Of a stretch of 64,000 bases of DNA, positions 1 to 9,527 are shown in pieces. The stretch's first letter is position 1; the number at the start of each line of letters is the position of its first letter. The notes under the pieces were generated by a model that was not told the origin of the DNA, did no database searches, and was given only the letters and a program-made list of their open reading frames with translations. A program made the translations under genes and the position numbers. This DNA comes from Acidobacteriales bacterium 59-55 (GTDB lineage: Bacteria > Acidobacteriota > Terriglobia > Terriglobales > Acidobacteriaceae): NCBI GenBank assembly GCA_001897435.1, contig MKSV01000007.1, positions 1,516,493-1,580,492 of the forward strand, written 5' to 3'.

Positions 1-207
1 GACGAACCCAACAGCAATGCTGATGGCTTCTTGAGGCTAGAACAGGCGAAGCAACTCCCGGCATCGCCCTTTCAGGACGGAGCCCTTTTGACGATGCATG
101 TCAGGCAAGGGGAATTGTCTCGGCACTGCTGAGATAATCGCACTCCACCATCTTTTGCCAGCAGTCGCTTATCCTGTAGGGAGACCCGCAGAAAAGGTAT
201 CCCCAGA

Positions 208-1659
208 ATGTTCGAACAGGCTTTTAAGAAGATCGACGACATCCTCCGCAAGGACGCTGGTGTTTCGTCCGAACTCGATTACATCGAACAGACCTCATGG
301 CTTTTGTTCCTCAAATACCTCGATGCGCTCGAACAGGACCGGGCGCAGATCGCCGAGTTGCACGGCCAGCCTCATACGTTCTTGCTAGAGAAGGCATACC
401 GCTGGCACTCATGGGCCACGCCGCTTACGGCCAGCGGCAGCCTTGACCACAACCGCGCCCTTATCGGAGATGACCTCCGCGACTTCGTTGACCAGAAGCT
501 CTTCCCCTACCTGAAGGGTTTCAAACAGCGGGCGGAACGTCCCGACACCATCGAGTACAAGATTGGTGAGATCTTCGGCGAACTCAAAAACAAGTTCCAG
601 TCCGGCTACAACCTCCGCGAAGTCATCGAGCTGGTCGATACCCTCCGCTTCAACTCGCAGACTGAGAAGCATGAACTCTCCGACCTCTACGAGGCCAAGA
701 TTCGCTCAATGGGGAACGCCGGACGGAACGGCGGCGAGTATTACACGCCCCGCCCGCTCATCCGCGCCATGCTTGCTATCGTCAAACCCCGTATCGGCGA
801 GACGATCTACGACGGAGCTCTTGGCTCTGCAGGCTTCCTTTGCGAGTCTTTCGAGCGGCTCAATCAGGAGGCAAAGAACGTCGCCAACCGCAAGAAGCTA
901 CAGACCAGCACCTTTTACGGCCAGGAGAAGAAGCCCCTTGCCTATGTAATCGGATTGATGAACATGATCCTCCACGGTATCGAGGCTCCCAACATCATCC
1001 ATACGAATACGCTGGAGCTGAACAACAACGACATCCAGGAGAAGGACCGGCACGATGTCATCCTCGCAAACCCGCCTTTTGGCGGTCGTGAGCGCACCGA
1101 AGTTCAGCAGAACTTCCCCATCAAGACATCTGAGACTGCGTTTCTATTCCTCCAGCACTTCATCCGTAAGCTCCGCGCCGGGGGACGTGCTGGCATTGTC
1201 ATCAAGAACACATTTCTCTCGAACACGGATAATGCGAGCGTCTCGCTCCGCAAGCTTCTCCTAGAATCGTGCAACCTGCACACGATCCTCGACTGCCCCG
1301 GCGGCACGTTCCAGGGCGCGGGTGTGAAGACGGTTGTGCTTTTCTTCACCAAAGGCTCTGCAACGCGCAAGGTTTGGTTCTACCAACTGAGCCCCGGCCG
1401 CAATCTCGGCAAAACGAATCCGTTGAACGATGCCGATCTGGCCGACTTCATCTCGCAACAGGCGACGTTCGCAGACTCCCCGCAGTCATGGTCGATCGAT
1501 GTGAGCACTATCGACAAGAGGACCTTCGACCTCTCCGTCAAGAACCCGAATGGCAATGATGAGATCGTCCATCGCTCCCCGCAGGAGATACTGGACGAGA
1601 TCGCCGCCCTCGACCTCGAAAGCGCCGAAATCCTCCAGGGCATCCGAGGTCTGCTATGA
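208..1659 (+). CDS. hsdM: Type I restriction-modification DNA methyltransferase subunit
   Basis: This is the adenine-N6 methyltransferase subunit of a type I R-M complex, working with HsdS to methylate both strands of the recognition site. The protein is 483 aa. An N-terminal helical HsdM domain covers about residues 1-130. The SAM-binding motif I is DGALGSAGFL from Asp202, a variant of the usual DPACGTGGFL. The catalytic motif IV NPPF lies at residues 288-291. It is the first gene of an operon: its stop overlaps the next start as ATGA. The start follows a weak purine-rich AAAAGG. Family assignment is firm; methylation activity is inferred. Confidence 0.95.
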   Translation: MFEQAFKKIDDILRKDAGVSSELDYIEQTSWLLFLKYLDALEQDRAQIAELHGQPHTFLLEKAYRWHSWATPLTASGSLDHNRALIGDDLRDFVDQKLFPYLKGFKQRAERPDTIEYKIGEIFGELKNKFQSGYNLREVIELVDTLRFNSQTEKHELSDLYEAKIRSMGNAGRNGGEYYTPRPLIRAMLAIVKPRIGETIYDGALGSAGFLCESFERLNQEAKNVANRKKLQTSTFYGQEKKPLAYVIGLMNMILHGIEAPNIIHTNTLELNNNDIQEKDRHDVILANPPFGGRERTEVQQNFPIKTSETAFLFLQHFIRKLRAGGRAGIVIKNTFLSNTDNASVSLRKLLLESCNLHTILDCPGGTFQGAGVKTVVLFFTKGSATRKVWFYQLSPGRNLGKTNPLNDADLADFISQQATFADSPQSWSIDVSTIDKRTFDLSVKNPNGNDEIVHRSPQEILDEIAALDLESAEILQGIRGLL

Positions 1660-2792
1660 GCAAACTCAAAAAGCCAGTTCCGCTCTATGAGGACATCCGG
1701 GCTTTGGTTCTGTCGGCCCGCCAGACCATCGCCCGTGGCGTTGACTTGCTACAGGTTCATACCAACTACGAGATTGGCCGCCGGATAGTCGAGGAAGAGC
1801 AGAAGGGCAAAAATCGGGCGGAATATGGTTCCGACCTTCTCAATGACCTTTCCGCAAGACTTTCGAGCGAGTTTGGGAGTGGATTTTCTCGCAGCAACCT
1901 TGAGTACATGCGCAGGTTCTATCTGGCATACCCGGAACGGGCCTTTCAAATTTCCCAGACGGTGTCTGGGAAATCCCGTGGGATCACAGTCAGTCAGAAC
2001 GTTTCTGACCAATCGGGCGTAGCACGAATATCCCAGACACTGTCTGGGATATTGGCGAACGACCAGTTCCAGCCGCCCTTCTCTCTGAGCTGGTCGCACT
2101 ACGTCTTCCTGATCGGACTGAAAGAGGCCGAGCGCAGCTTCTATGAGATTGAGGCCACCCAGCAGGGCTGGACGCTGCGGGAGTTAAAGCGCCAGTTCAA
2201 TGCCGGCCTCTATGAGCGTCTTGCTCTGAGCCGCGACAAGGATTCGATCCGGGAGCTTGCACGCAAGGGACACCACGTCGCAAAGCCACATGACCTGCTC
2301 AAAGAGCCCTACGTTCTGGAGTTCCTTGGCCTACAGGAAAAGGCCAGCTACTCAGAGTCCGAGCTGGAATCAGCCATCGTCACCCACATCGAGAACTTTC
2401 TGCTGGAACTAGGCAAAGGCTTCCTCTTTGAAGCACGGCAGAAGCGGTTCACCTTTGATGAGGAACACTTCTTTGTAGACCTTGTGCTCTACAACCGGCT
2501 CCTGCGTTGCTATGTGCTCATCGACCTCAAGATCGGCAAGCTGACCCATCAGGACCTCGGCCAGATGCAAATGTACGTCAATTACTTCGACCGCTTCGTG
2601 AAGACAGAAGCGGAGAACCACACCATCGGCATCGTCCTCTGCAAGAAGAAGAACACCGCGTTGGTCGAGATCACCCTTCCGAAGGATGCCAACATCCACG
2701 CTCGCGAATACCAACTCTACCTTCCTAGCAAAGAAGAGTTGCAGCAGAAGCTGGAAGAATGGATTGGCAAAAAAGGGCTAAGCCATGAGTAA
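1656..2792 (+). CDS. DUF1016 (YhcG-type) PD-(D/E)XK nuclease domain protein
   Basis: The 378-aa protein has a DUF1016 N-terminal domain (about residues 10-90), a short linker rich in SQT-SG motifs (about 98-134), the LSWSHY block typical of the family, and a C-terminal PD-(D/E)XK-like domain (about 215-370) with FFVDLVLYNRLLRCYVLIDLK, where an Asp and the DLK form the putative active site. DUF1016 genes are often found inside type I R-M operons, but their job is not settled. It overlaps hsdM by 4 bp and hsdS by 8 bp, so all three are probably translated together. The linker is encoded by three DNA hairpins (separate entry). Confidence 0.9.
   Translation: MSKLKKPVPLYEDIRALVLSARQTIARGVDLLQVHTNYEIGRRIVEEEQKGKNRAEYGSDLLNDLSARLSSEFGSGFSRSNLEYMRRFYLAYPERAFQISQTVSGKSRGITVSQNVSDQSGVARISQTLSGILANDQFQPPFSLSWSHYVFLIGLKEAERSFYEIEATQQGWTLRELKRQFNAGLYERLALSRDKDSIRELARKGHHVAKPHDLLKEPYVLEFLGLQEKASYSESELESAIVTHIENFLLELGKGFLFEARQKRFTFDEEHFFVDLVLYNRLLRCYVLIDLKIGKLTHQDLGQMQMYVNYFDRFVKTEAENHTIGIVLCKKKNTALVEITLPKDANIHAREYQLYLPSKEELQQKLEEWIGKKGLSHE
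1950..2052 (+). repeat. Three consecutive palindromes inside the DUF1016 gene
   Basis: Three perfect hairpins with 3-nt loops lie in the linker-coding region: 1950-1974 (11-bp stem), 1993-2009 (7-bp stem) and 2028-2052 (11-bp stem). The first and third share the arm TCCCAGAC / GTCTGGGA and encode the repeated peptide ISQT-SG. The reading frame stays open through all of them. Confidence 0.8.
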
Positions 2793-4653
2793 AGATACGT
2801 CGGGGAAGCTAAACGATGCCGCCGTGCCGTCAAACTTCAATACTTCCAAGCTGAACGCACCACGAGCAGCAGAAGAGTGGATGACTGTGCCGCTGAGTTC
2901 GCTTTGCACCATAAAAAACGGAAAGTCCGATACGCAGGACGCCACAGACGATGGCCTATATGCTTTTTTTGACCGGTCTAAGGTAATCAAGAAGAGCAGA
3001 CGTTATCTGTTCGATTGCGAAGCGCTAATTATTCCAGGCGAGGGCACAGAGTTCATTCCTCGCCACTTCATCGGTAAATTTGATCTACACCAGCGGGCTT
3101 ACGCTCTTTACAATTTCTCGAAGGAAATCAACGCAAGATTTCTCTTTTACTATCTGATCTATCAAAAGGATTATTTTCCTCGGGTTGCAGTAGGCGCAAC
3201 CGTTAAGTCTTTGAGGATGCGTCATTTTGAGGAACTGCAGATCGCGTTTACATGTATTGAAGAACAAAGGCGCATAGCCGATACCCTTGATAAGGTTTTC
3301 GAAAGCCTTGAAAGGGCTCGCATCAACTGTGCCCTCAATCTACAGATCGTTCGTAGCGCGTTTGAAAGCTATCGCGACGCAATCTTCGTAACGAACGCCA
3401 ACAGTCATTTCAAGCGACTGGATGAAGTCGCCTCGTTTAGAAACGGCGCCAATTTTACAAAGGCCAGTAGAGGTCAAACTGCAACGATCATTGGAGTTAA
3501 AGACTTTCGAGATAGATTTTTCACTCCGACAGAGGATTTAGCGTCAGTCACGATTGATGGAGATATAAATGAAGAGGATGTACTTAGAGCTAATGACCTG
3601 CTGACCGTTCGCTCCAATGGAAATGCTGACCTAATTGGTCGTACGATGCTCGTGGAGGAATGCCCGCACAATGCGCTACACTCCGGTTTTACAATCAGAA
3701 CTCGTCTTATTACTGATGATGTTTGGCCAAGGTATCTTTGTCACTTCATGAGATCCCGAGCAACACGCAAACGGCTGACAAATGGTGGGACAGGAACAAA
3801 CATCAAGAGCCTTAATCAAGGATCATTAGCAAGTCTGGTCTGTTCCTTTCCGCCCCTCGCTCAGCAGAAGCTACTTGCGAATCAATTAGATCGATTCTCC
3901 AATGCTACGGATCGCCTGCAAGGTGTGTATGAAGAAAAGTTATCTTTGCTGGACGGACTAAAACAGTCTCTGCTCCATAAAGCTTTCTCCGGCCAGTTGC
4001 ATCAGAGACAATCGAAAGCGGCGGTCATCCCGTTTCCGATTAAGATATCCAACATATCACCGACCGATCTGCACATTGGAGTTCTTGCAGTCGCCTATGC
4101 AACTCACGAAGCACTGCACAGGGCATCCGATTTCGGACATGTCAAAGCGGAAAAGATTGCACATATGGTGGAGGCATATGTGGGAGTAGATTTGGGTCGG
4201 GCTCCCGTCCGCGATGCCGCCGGGCCAAATGACTTTCCTCATCTCAAGAAAGTCGAGCATCGGGCCGACAAGGCTGGATATCTCACATTCGCGCGTCAGC
4301 CGAGCGGAGCTTATAGGGTCACGAAGAAAGCAGGTTTTGATTCTCTCGTGACAAAGACCCGCACTGCGTTAGCGGATCGCAATCAAGACCTCGATAAGCT
4401 GCTCAACTTGATGACGCCAATGACCACCAAGCAAGCGGAAATCTTCGCTACGGTATATGCCGCTTGGAACAATCTGCTGATGGACGGTGAGCCCATCACT
4501 GATGAGCGAATCGTTCATGCCGCACGAGAGGACTGGCATAGCGATAAACTAAACATTCCTCGGGACAAATTCTTTACGGCCATTGCATGGATCAGAGCGA
4601 AGGGGCTTTGCCCTGAAGGCAAAGGGAAGAAGGTTGAGGCCAAGAAACACTAA
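2785..4653 (+). CDS. hsdS: Type I restriction-modification specificity subunit with C-terminal extension
   Basis: HsdS gives the R-M complex its DNA target. Two target-recognition domains are visible, at about residues 32-175 and 205-375, each followed by a conserved helical spacer; the second spacer has QQKLLANQLD and LKQSLLHKAFSGQL. HsdS proteins are usually 400-450 aa; this one is 622 aa because about 200 residues follow the second spacer. That tail contains mixed helical segments and a Lys-rich end and matches no domain I can name. The ATG overlaps the DUF1016 gene by 8 bp. Base composition is more AT-rich than in hsdM and hsdR, as is common for the variable specificity gene. Confidence 0.92.
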   Translation: MSKDTSGKLNDAAVPSNFNTSKLNAPRAAEEWMTVPLSSLCTIKNGKSDTQDATDDGLYAFFDRSKVIKKSRRYLFDCEALIIPGEGTEFIPRHFIGKFDLHQRAYALYNFSKEINARFLFYYLIYQKDYFPRVAVGATVKSLRMRHFEELQIAFTCIEEQRRIADTLDKVFESLERARINCALNLQIVRSAFESYRDAIFVTNANSHFKRLDEVASFRNGANFTKASRGQTATIIGVKDFRDRFFTPTEDLASVTIDGDINEEDVLRANDLLTVRSNGNADLIGRTMLVEECPHNALHSGFTIRTRLITDDVWPRYLCHFMRSRATRKRLTNGGTGTNIKSLNQGSLASLVCSFPPLAQQKLLANQLDRFSNATDRLQGVYEEKLSLLDGLKQSLLHKAFSGQLHQRQSKAAVIPFPIKISNISPTDLHIGVLAVAYATHEALHRASDFGHVKAEKIAHMVEAYVGVDLGRAPVRDAAGPNDFPHLKKVEHRADKAGYLTFARQPSGAYRVTKKAGFDSLVTKTRTALADRNQDLDKLLNLMTPMTTKQAEIFATVYAAWNNLLMDGEPITDERIVHAAREDWHSDKLNIPRDKFFTAIAWIRAKGLCPEGKGKKVEAKKH

Positions 4654-4659
4654 CGAACG

Positions 4660-6819
4660 ATGCGCAACGAGTCCGAGACCCGAGCCGAGCTGATCGACCC
4701 CGCCCTCCGCGCCGCAGGCTGGGGCGTGGTTGCTGGCTCACGGATTCTGCGCGAGTTCAAGATCACCCAAGGACGCCTGATCGGGGCCGGACGGCGCACT
4801 GATCCCGATACAGCCGACTACGTCCTTGTCTATCAGAACCGCAAGCTCGCCGTCATCGAGGCCAAGCGGGAAGACCTCTCCGAATCCGAGGGAGTCGCCC
4901 AGGCCAAGCACTACGCCGGAAAGATGGCCGTCCGCTTCGCCTATGCGACGAATGGACTCAAGATTTATCGCATGGACTTGGGTAGTACGCCAGTTCAGGA
5001 GCCAGCCAACATAGATGAACCCGACGGCCCGATTGCCATCACAACTTCCGAGGGTCTGGTAGATCACTTCCCCACGCCGGACGAACTGTGGGCCGCGACC
5101 TTTGCCGTACCGAATGCTTGGCGCGAACGCTTCGCTCAGGTTCCCTTCGAGGACCGCTCAGGCTCATGGGACGTTCGCTACTATCAGGACACTGCCATTC
5201 AGAGAGTCCTTGAGGCAGTCGCTGATGAGCGCCAGCGCATTTTGCTGACTCTCGCCACCGGCACCGGCAAGACCGCCATTGCCTTCCAAATTGCATGGAA
5301 GCTCTTCCACGCCAAGTGGAATCTCTCGCGCCAGCCTACCCGTCGGCCCCGCATTCTGTTCCTCGCCGACCGTAACATCCTTGCTGACCAGGCCTACAAC
5401 TCGTTCTCTTCGTTTGCCGACGATGCCCGCATCCGTATCGCACCGGACTCGATTCGCAAGTCTGGCAAAGTCCCTACAAACGCAAGCATCTTCTTTACGA
5501 TCTTCCAGACGTTCATGTCCGGCACCGGCCCGGATGGCCGGCCAGCGCCCTACTTCGGCCAGTATCCACCCGACTTCTTCGACTTCATCATCATCGACGA
5601 ATGCCATCGTGGCGGCGCGAATGACGAGTCGAACTGGCGCGGCATCCTCGACTACTTCGCCCCGGCAGTCCAGCTTGGCCTTACAGCCACTCCGAAGCGC
5701 CGGGACAACGTGGACACCTACGCCTACTTCGGAGAGCCGGTCTATATCTACTCGCTGAAGGAAGGCATCAACGACGGCTTCCTCACGCCCTTCAAAGTCG
5801 TTCAGGTATCCACCACTCTCGACGACTATGTGTACACCCCAGACGACACCATCGTTGAAGGCGAAGTAGAGGAAGGCCGTCGCTACACTGAGTCCGACTT
5901 CAATCGCATTATTGAGATCAAGGAGCGCGAGGACAAACGTGTCTCTGTGCTCATGGAGCGGATCGATCAGCGGGAAAAGACCATCGTCTTCTGCGCCGCG
6001 CAGCTCCACGCCGCCGCCGTCCGTGACCTCATCAACCAAAAGAAGACGAGCACCGACACGATGTACTGCTGTCGAGTGACGGCAAACGATGGCGCTTTGG
6101 GCGACCAGTATCTCCGCGAGTTCCAGGACAACGAGAAGACCATCCCGACGATCCTGACGACATCACAGAAGCTCTCCACCGGCGTTGATGCTCGCAACGT
6201 GCGCAACATCGTCTTGCTCCGCCCCGTGAACTCCATGATCGAGTTCAAACAGATCATCGGACGTGGCACGCGTCTTTTCGACGGTAAGGACTTCTTCACC
6301 ATCTACGATTTCGTTCGCGCCCATCACCTGTTCAACGATCCTGAGTGGGACGGTGAGCCGCTTGATCCTGAACCAGACCCAGAGCCGCGACTGCCCCAGC
6401 CACCAGCTCCTCCCCCGGACGGAGAACAACCTGAGGGCGAAGACGACCCTGCGCCACGCCGTGAGCGCTTAGTGATTCGTCTGGCAGATGGAAAAGCCCG
6501 CGAGATTCAACACATGACAGCAACCAGCTTCTGGAGTGCAGACGGAAGACCCATCTCTGCCAATCAGTTTCTGGAATCGCTGTTCGGCACGCTGCCTGAG
6601 TTTTTCAAGGATGAAGATGAACTCCGCAAAATCTGGAGTAAACCCGATACCCGCCGTACTCTGCTGAGGAGCCTTGAAGGTAAGGGTTTTGATCGAACGC
6701 AGCTTGCTGAAATCCAGCGTGCGCTCGCTGCCGAACAATCCGATCTATATGACGTGCTTGCCTACATCGCGTTCGCTCTACCCCGTGCGACCAGACAGGA
6801 ACGAGCTGATCGTGCGTGA
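4660..6819 (+). CDS. hsdR: Type I restriction endonuclease subunit R, truncated by an in-frame stop
   Basis: HsdR is the ATP-driven translocase and nuclease of the complex. Visible parts are an N-terminal PD-(D/E)XK nuclease (Asp53, Glu67, Lys69 in the IEAK motif), Walker A with Lys204, DECH at 313-316, LTATPKR, and helicase motif VI in IIGRGTRLFDGKDF. It starts 6 bp after hsdS. The frame stops at TGA 6817-6819 after 719 aa, yet homologous C-terminal sequence continues in the same frame to 7035, so the intact protein would be 791 codons. The TGA could be a C-to-T change of CGA. The lost part belongs to the C-terminal domain that binds HsdM/HsdS, so restriction may be impaired. Confidence 0.9.
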   Translation: MRNESETRAELIDPALRAAGWGVVAGSRILREFKITQGRLIGAGRRTDPDTADYVLVYQNRKLAVIEAKREDLSESEGVAQAKHYAGKMAVRFAYATNGLKIYRMDLGSTPVQEPANIDEPDGPIAITTSEGLVDHFPTPDELWAATFAVPNAWRERFAQVPFEDRSGSWDVRYYQDTAIQRVLEAVADERQRILLTLATGTGKTAIAFQIAWKLFHAKWNLSRQPTRRPRILFLADRNILADQAYNSFSSFADDARIRIAPDSIRKSGKVPTNASIFFTIFQTFMSGTGPDGRPAPYFGQYPPDFFDFIIIDECHRGGANDESNWRGILDYFAPAVQLGLTATPKRRDNVDTYAYFGEPVYIYSLKEGINDGFLTPFKVVQVSTTLDDYVYTPDDTIVEGEVEEGRRYTESDFNRIIEIKEREDKRVSVLMERIDQREKTIVFCAAQLHAAAVRDLINQKKTSTDTMYCCRVTANDGALGDQYLREFQDNEKTIPTILTTSQKLSTGVDARNVRNIVLLRPVNSMIEFKQIIGRGTRLFDGKDFFTIYDFVRAHHLFNDPEWDGEPLDPEPDPEPRLPQPPAPPPDGEQPEGEDDPAPRRERLVIRLADGKAREIQHMTATSFWSADGRPISANQFLESLFGTLPEFFKDEDELRKIWSKPDTRRTLLRSLEGKGFDRTQLAEIQRALAAEQSDLYDVLAYIAFALPRATRQERADRA

Positions 6820-7035
6820 CCCTCGATTCAAGCGACGTTCCCAGAAAAGCAGCAGGCCTTCCTCGACTTCGTGCTCTCTCAGTACGTCACCGAGGGCGTG
6901 GAAGAGCTCGACCAGGACAAGTTGTCTCCGCTCTTGATCCTTCGCTACAACGCCATCTCCGACGCGATCCTTGAATTGGGTAAGCCTCCCGAGATTCGGG
7001 ATATGTTCGTTGGCTTCCAGCAGTACCTCTACTAA
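6820..7035 (+). pseudogene. hsdR: Detached C-terminal part of hsdR
   Basis: This is the in-frame continuation of hsdR after the TGA: 71 codons and a TAA at 7033-7035. It reads FPEKQQAFLDFVLSQYV, then EELDQDKLSPLL, and ends VGFQQYLY, all typical of the C-terminal domain of EcoEI-like HsdR proteins. There is no credible start codon or ribosome site of its own, so it is expressed only if the stop is read through. Confidence 0.8.
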
Positions 7036-7161
7036 TCCAGAACAGACTTGGCTTAGACGGCAGACGTCCCTCTACGAAGGCCACCGGGAGACCGTTCTTC
7101 CACCTGAGGACGCGTTGAGATCAATCAGCCACCGAGATTTGAGGAATCACTCGTCACTGAA

Positions 7162-8163
7162 TCACAAATTTACTGCTTTTTCCCAGCATCGCAAGAGTGT
7201 CTCTGCAAAGTCTCCAGATCGCACGGCAGAGCGTATATCTTCACCCGTCACGGGTACCACAAGAATTTGCTCTCGACTTCCTCGCAGCATTTCCTTGGTA
7301 ATCGTATCGCTAAAGCCATTCCACGAGACCAAGAATCCCAATGTGCATCTCTGGCTCCGGTTTTCTAACTTGGAATGGAAGACGACGAACTCGTTCTTTC
7401 CGCACCTGCCTGACCAGTTCTTACATTCGACGAGAATTACTGCACCCTCGCGGCGCAGACGTGGCTCTGCACTATCGTTGAGTACCGAGATGTCTATTTC
7501 CTCGGTTTGAGTACGCAGACGCCCTGTGACTATAAATCCGGGAACGGACTCAAGAAGACGGCTGCAAAGCTCCTCGAGAGTCCTCCCTTTGCTGTCAGCA
7601 GAGTTTGCGCTTTCTACAGCTTCAACGAGTGCGTCAAGCGTTTCAGAACCCCAACCGGAAAGGCGTGATGCTATTTCTGCGATCCGCTGTCCGATTTCGT
7701 CCGCGGCGTGCTCCGCTGCCTCCTCCACCTCTTTGGCAACTTTCCGAATGATCTCGTATGCTCTGCCTAGATTTGTCTCGGAAGTATCGATGCGGAAGCG
7801 AAGCGCTATGTAGGCACCATCGTCGTCATAATCGGTAAGCTCGACGTCTCCGCGCAGCCGCTGCCGCGTCTCTACCGCACGCCTAACGAGATCTAGATAT
7901 TGCTCCAGTCCTAGCGGCGAATACCAATATTTGCGCGTCATCGTATGGTCCGCTATGCCATATAGAACTGAACCGTCGCGGCCAAGCGATCCGCTCCAGT
8001 CAAGATGCAGCACTCCGTCTTTCATGCTTCCGACCTCAAGTGTGAGGCCGTCCGGCAGGTCATCCACGGTCAAATTTGATAATGCGGACGCTGGCAAGTT
8101 GGCCGGGGATTCGCCTTCTTCATTCCAATCCGCCAATAGGAGCTTTGCTTCTGTTGCGTTCAT
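7162..8163 (-). CDS. Mrr-like restriction endonuclease
   Basis: The C-terminal half (about residues 190-330) has the Mrr-type PD-(D/E)XK nuclease pattern: LEELCSRLL, an EIDISV acid, then VILVECKNWSG, which supplies the Glu-x-Lys active site. The N-terminal half is charged and helical, with no clear match. Enzymes of this kind usually cut methylated or foreign DNA, which fits the surrounding R-M genes. The ATG at 8163 is chosen because GAGGATTGAGG lies directly before it; 30 more codons are open upstream without a ribosome site. It is convergent with the hsd operon. Confidence 0.8.
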   Translation of the reverse strand: MNATEAKLLLADWNEEGESPANLPASALSNLTVDDLPDGLTLEVGSMKDGVLHLDWSGSLGRDGSVLYGIADHTMTRKYWYSPLGLEQYLDLVRRAVETRQRLRGDVELTDYDDDGAYIALRFRIDTSETNLGRAYEIIRKVAKEVEEAAEHAADEIGQRIAEIASRLSGWGSETLDALVEAVESANSADSKGRTLEELCSRLLESVPGFIVTGRLRTQTEEIDISVLNDSAEPRLRREGAVILVECKNWSGRCGKNEFVVFHSKLENRSQRCTLGFLVSWNGFSDTITKEMLRGSREQILVVPVTGEDIRSAVRSGDFAETLLRCWEKAVNL

Positions 8164-8248
8164 CCTCAATCCTCTCTTGCAACAAACATTGTTGATTATC
8201 AGGTTCCTAATGTCGAGAAAGTGGAGAAAGTGCTCACGGAGGACGCTT

Positions 8249-8545
8249 CGCACCCCTTTTACGGCCTATCGTCCGCTGCCCCCAAACCTACTCATCATCG
8301 GACAGTCCAAGCGGCCCGAAGAGCGAGAGCTTCACCTCAAGCTCGCCGTCAAGGCACACTGGAGCAAACCCGAGTTGGCGCGTCAGCTCAAGAGTGCGAC
8401 CCTAGAGCGGACGATGCTCTCCGGCCTAAAACTCGCACCAGCGGTGCGAGTTTTGGCGCAAGACGCACGGGGACATTCAACGATACTGAACTGCCAGTTG
8501 TTCGTACAGACGAAGTCGCCCACTGTAAACTGTCGTTCAACAAGG
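8249..8545 (+). pseudogene. DUF1016 (YhcG-type) gene fragment
   Basis: Translated in the frame of the next gene, this stretch gives PPNLLIIGQSKRPEEREL, then LKLAVKAHWSKPELARQL and LERTMLSGLKLAP, which matches the central block of DUF1016 proteins. Later family sequence seems to move to another frame near 8460. There is no N-terminus and no nuclease half. It runs open into the HNH gene, so an automatic caller may wrongly fuse the two. Confidence 0.6.
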
Positions 8546-8548
8546 AAC

Positions 8549-9490
8549 ATGCGGATATTCGTCGGTGTCACTGATAAAGAATGGTTCGACCTCCACGCCT
8601 CACGCGTCAACGTGGACGAGGTGAACTTTTGGCGGCCATCGCCTACGGCGACTTTCAAAGCCCTTGACCCTGGCGAACTGCTCCTGTTCAAACTACACGC
8701 ACCCGACAATTTCATTGTGGGCGGTGGTTTCTTTACCAAGTTTCAGCAGTTGCCGGTCAATCTGGCGTGGGACGCCTTTCGTGAAGGTAACGGTGTCTCC
8801 TCTTTGACTGAGATGCGACAGCGTATCGGCAAATACCGGCGTGCCGTCATTCAACCAGCCGACAACCCCACCATCGGCTGTGTACTACTTGCGGAGCCAT
8901 TTTTCTGGCCGACCGAACAGTGGCTCCCGTCGCCTCCGGATTTCAAATCGCAGACGGTGCAAGGCAAAGGCTACGACGGAGAAATCGGAACCGGTCGTGA
9001 GCTCTGGAATGAAGTTGAGCAGAGGCTACGATTACAGCCCATAGAAAAGTTGCATAAAGAAACGGCCACGCTGGCCGCAATCGAATCACATGGACTCGGC
9101 AAGCCACAGATCGTTCTACCAAGACTTGGACAGGGTTCGTTTCGAATCGTCATTACTGATGCCTATGAGCGGCGCTGTGCGTTGTCCGGCGAGCGGACAC
9201 TACCTGTCCTCGACGCTGCTCACATAAAACCCTATGCGGTTCTTCAGCGCCATGAGGTCTCGAATGGCATTCTCATGCGCAGCGATCTACATCGGCTGTT
9301 CGACGAAGGGTACATCACCATCGACCCGTTGGACAGGCGAATCCAGGTCAGCAGGCGAATACGCGAGGAGTTCGACAATGGCAAGGAGTATTACAAGTTG
9401 CATGGCGAGCGCATACGCGAGCCTGCGCAGGCGAATTACAGGCCCCACTCTGACAACCTAGATTTTCATGCATATAGCGTATTCCGCTAA
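8549..9490 (+). CDS. HNH endonuclease, putative restriction enzyme
   Basis: The protein is 313 aa starting MRIFVGVTDKEWF. The N-terminal ~150 residues (with FFTKFQQLPVNLAWDAF) resemble the modified-base-sensing domain found in some HNH restriction enzymes. The C-terminus has an HNH_2-type nuclease: ERRCALSGE, then DAAHIKPYA, and SDLHRLFDEGYITID. The ATG at 8549 follows AAGGAAC. Upstream codons in the same frame belong to a DUF1016 remnant. A role against modified phage DNA is inferred from the domain and the setting. Confidence 0.8.
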   Translation: MRIFVGVTDKEWFDLHASRVNVDEVNFWRPSPTATFKALDPGELLLFKLHAPDNFIVGGGFFTKFQQLPVNLAWDAFREGNGVSSLTEMRQRIGKYRRAVIQPADNPTIGCVLLAEPFFWPTEQWLPSPPDFKSQTVQGKGYDGEIGTGRELWNEVEQRLRLQPIEKLHKETATLAAIESHGLGKPQIVLPRLGQGSFRIVITDAYERRCALSGERTLPVLDAAHIKPYAVLQRHEVSNGILMRSDLHRLFDEGYITIDPLDRRIQVSRRIREEFDNGKEYYKLHGERIREPAQANYRPHSDNLDFHAYSVFR

Positions 9491-9527
9491 CGGAGTTCTA
9501 GAATCGCTTCGTTAGCGGGTATCAGCT

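Noticed and set aside
5164..6039. Long minus-strand frame inside hsdR
   Set aside because: It mirrors codon usage of hsdR and encodes no recognisable protein.
7931..9490. A single 519-codon protein
   Set aside because: The first 200 codons overlap the Mrr gene and a DUF1016 remnant; the HNH protein has its own ATG and ribosome site at 8549.
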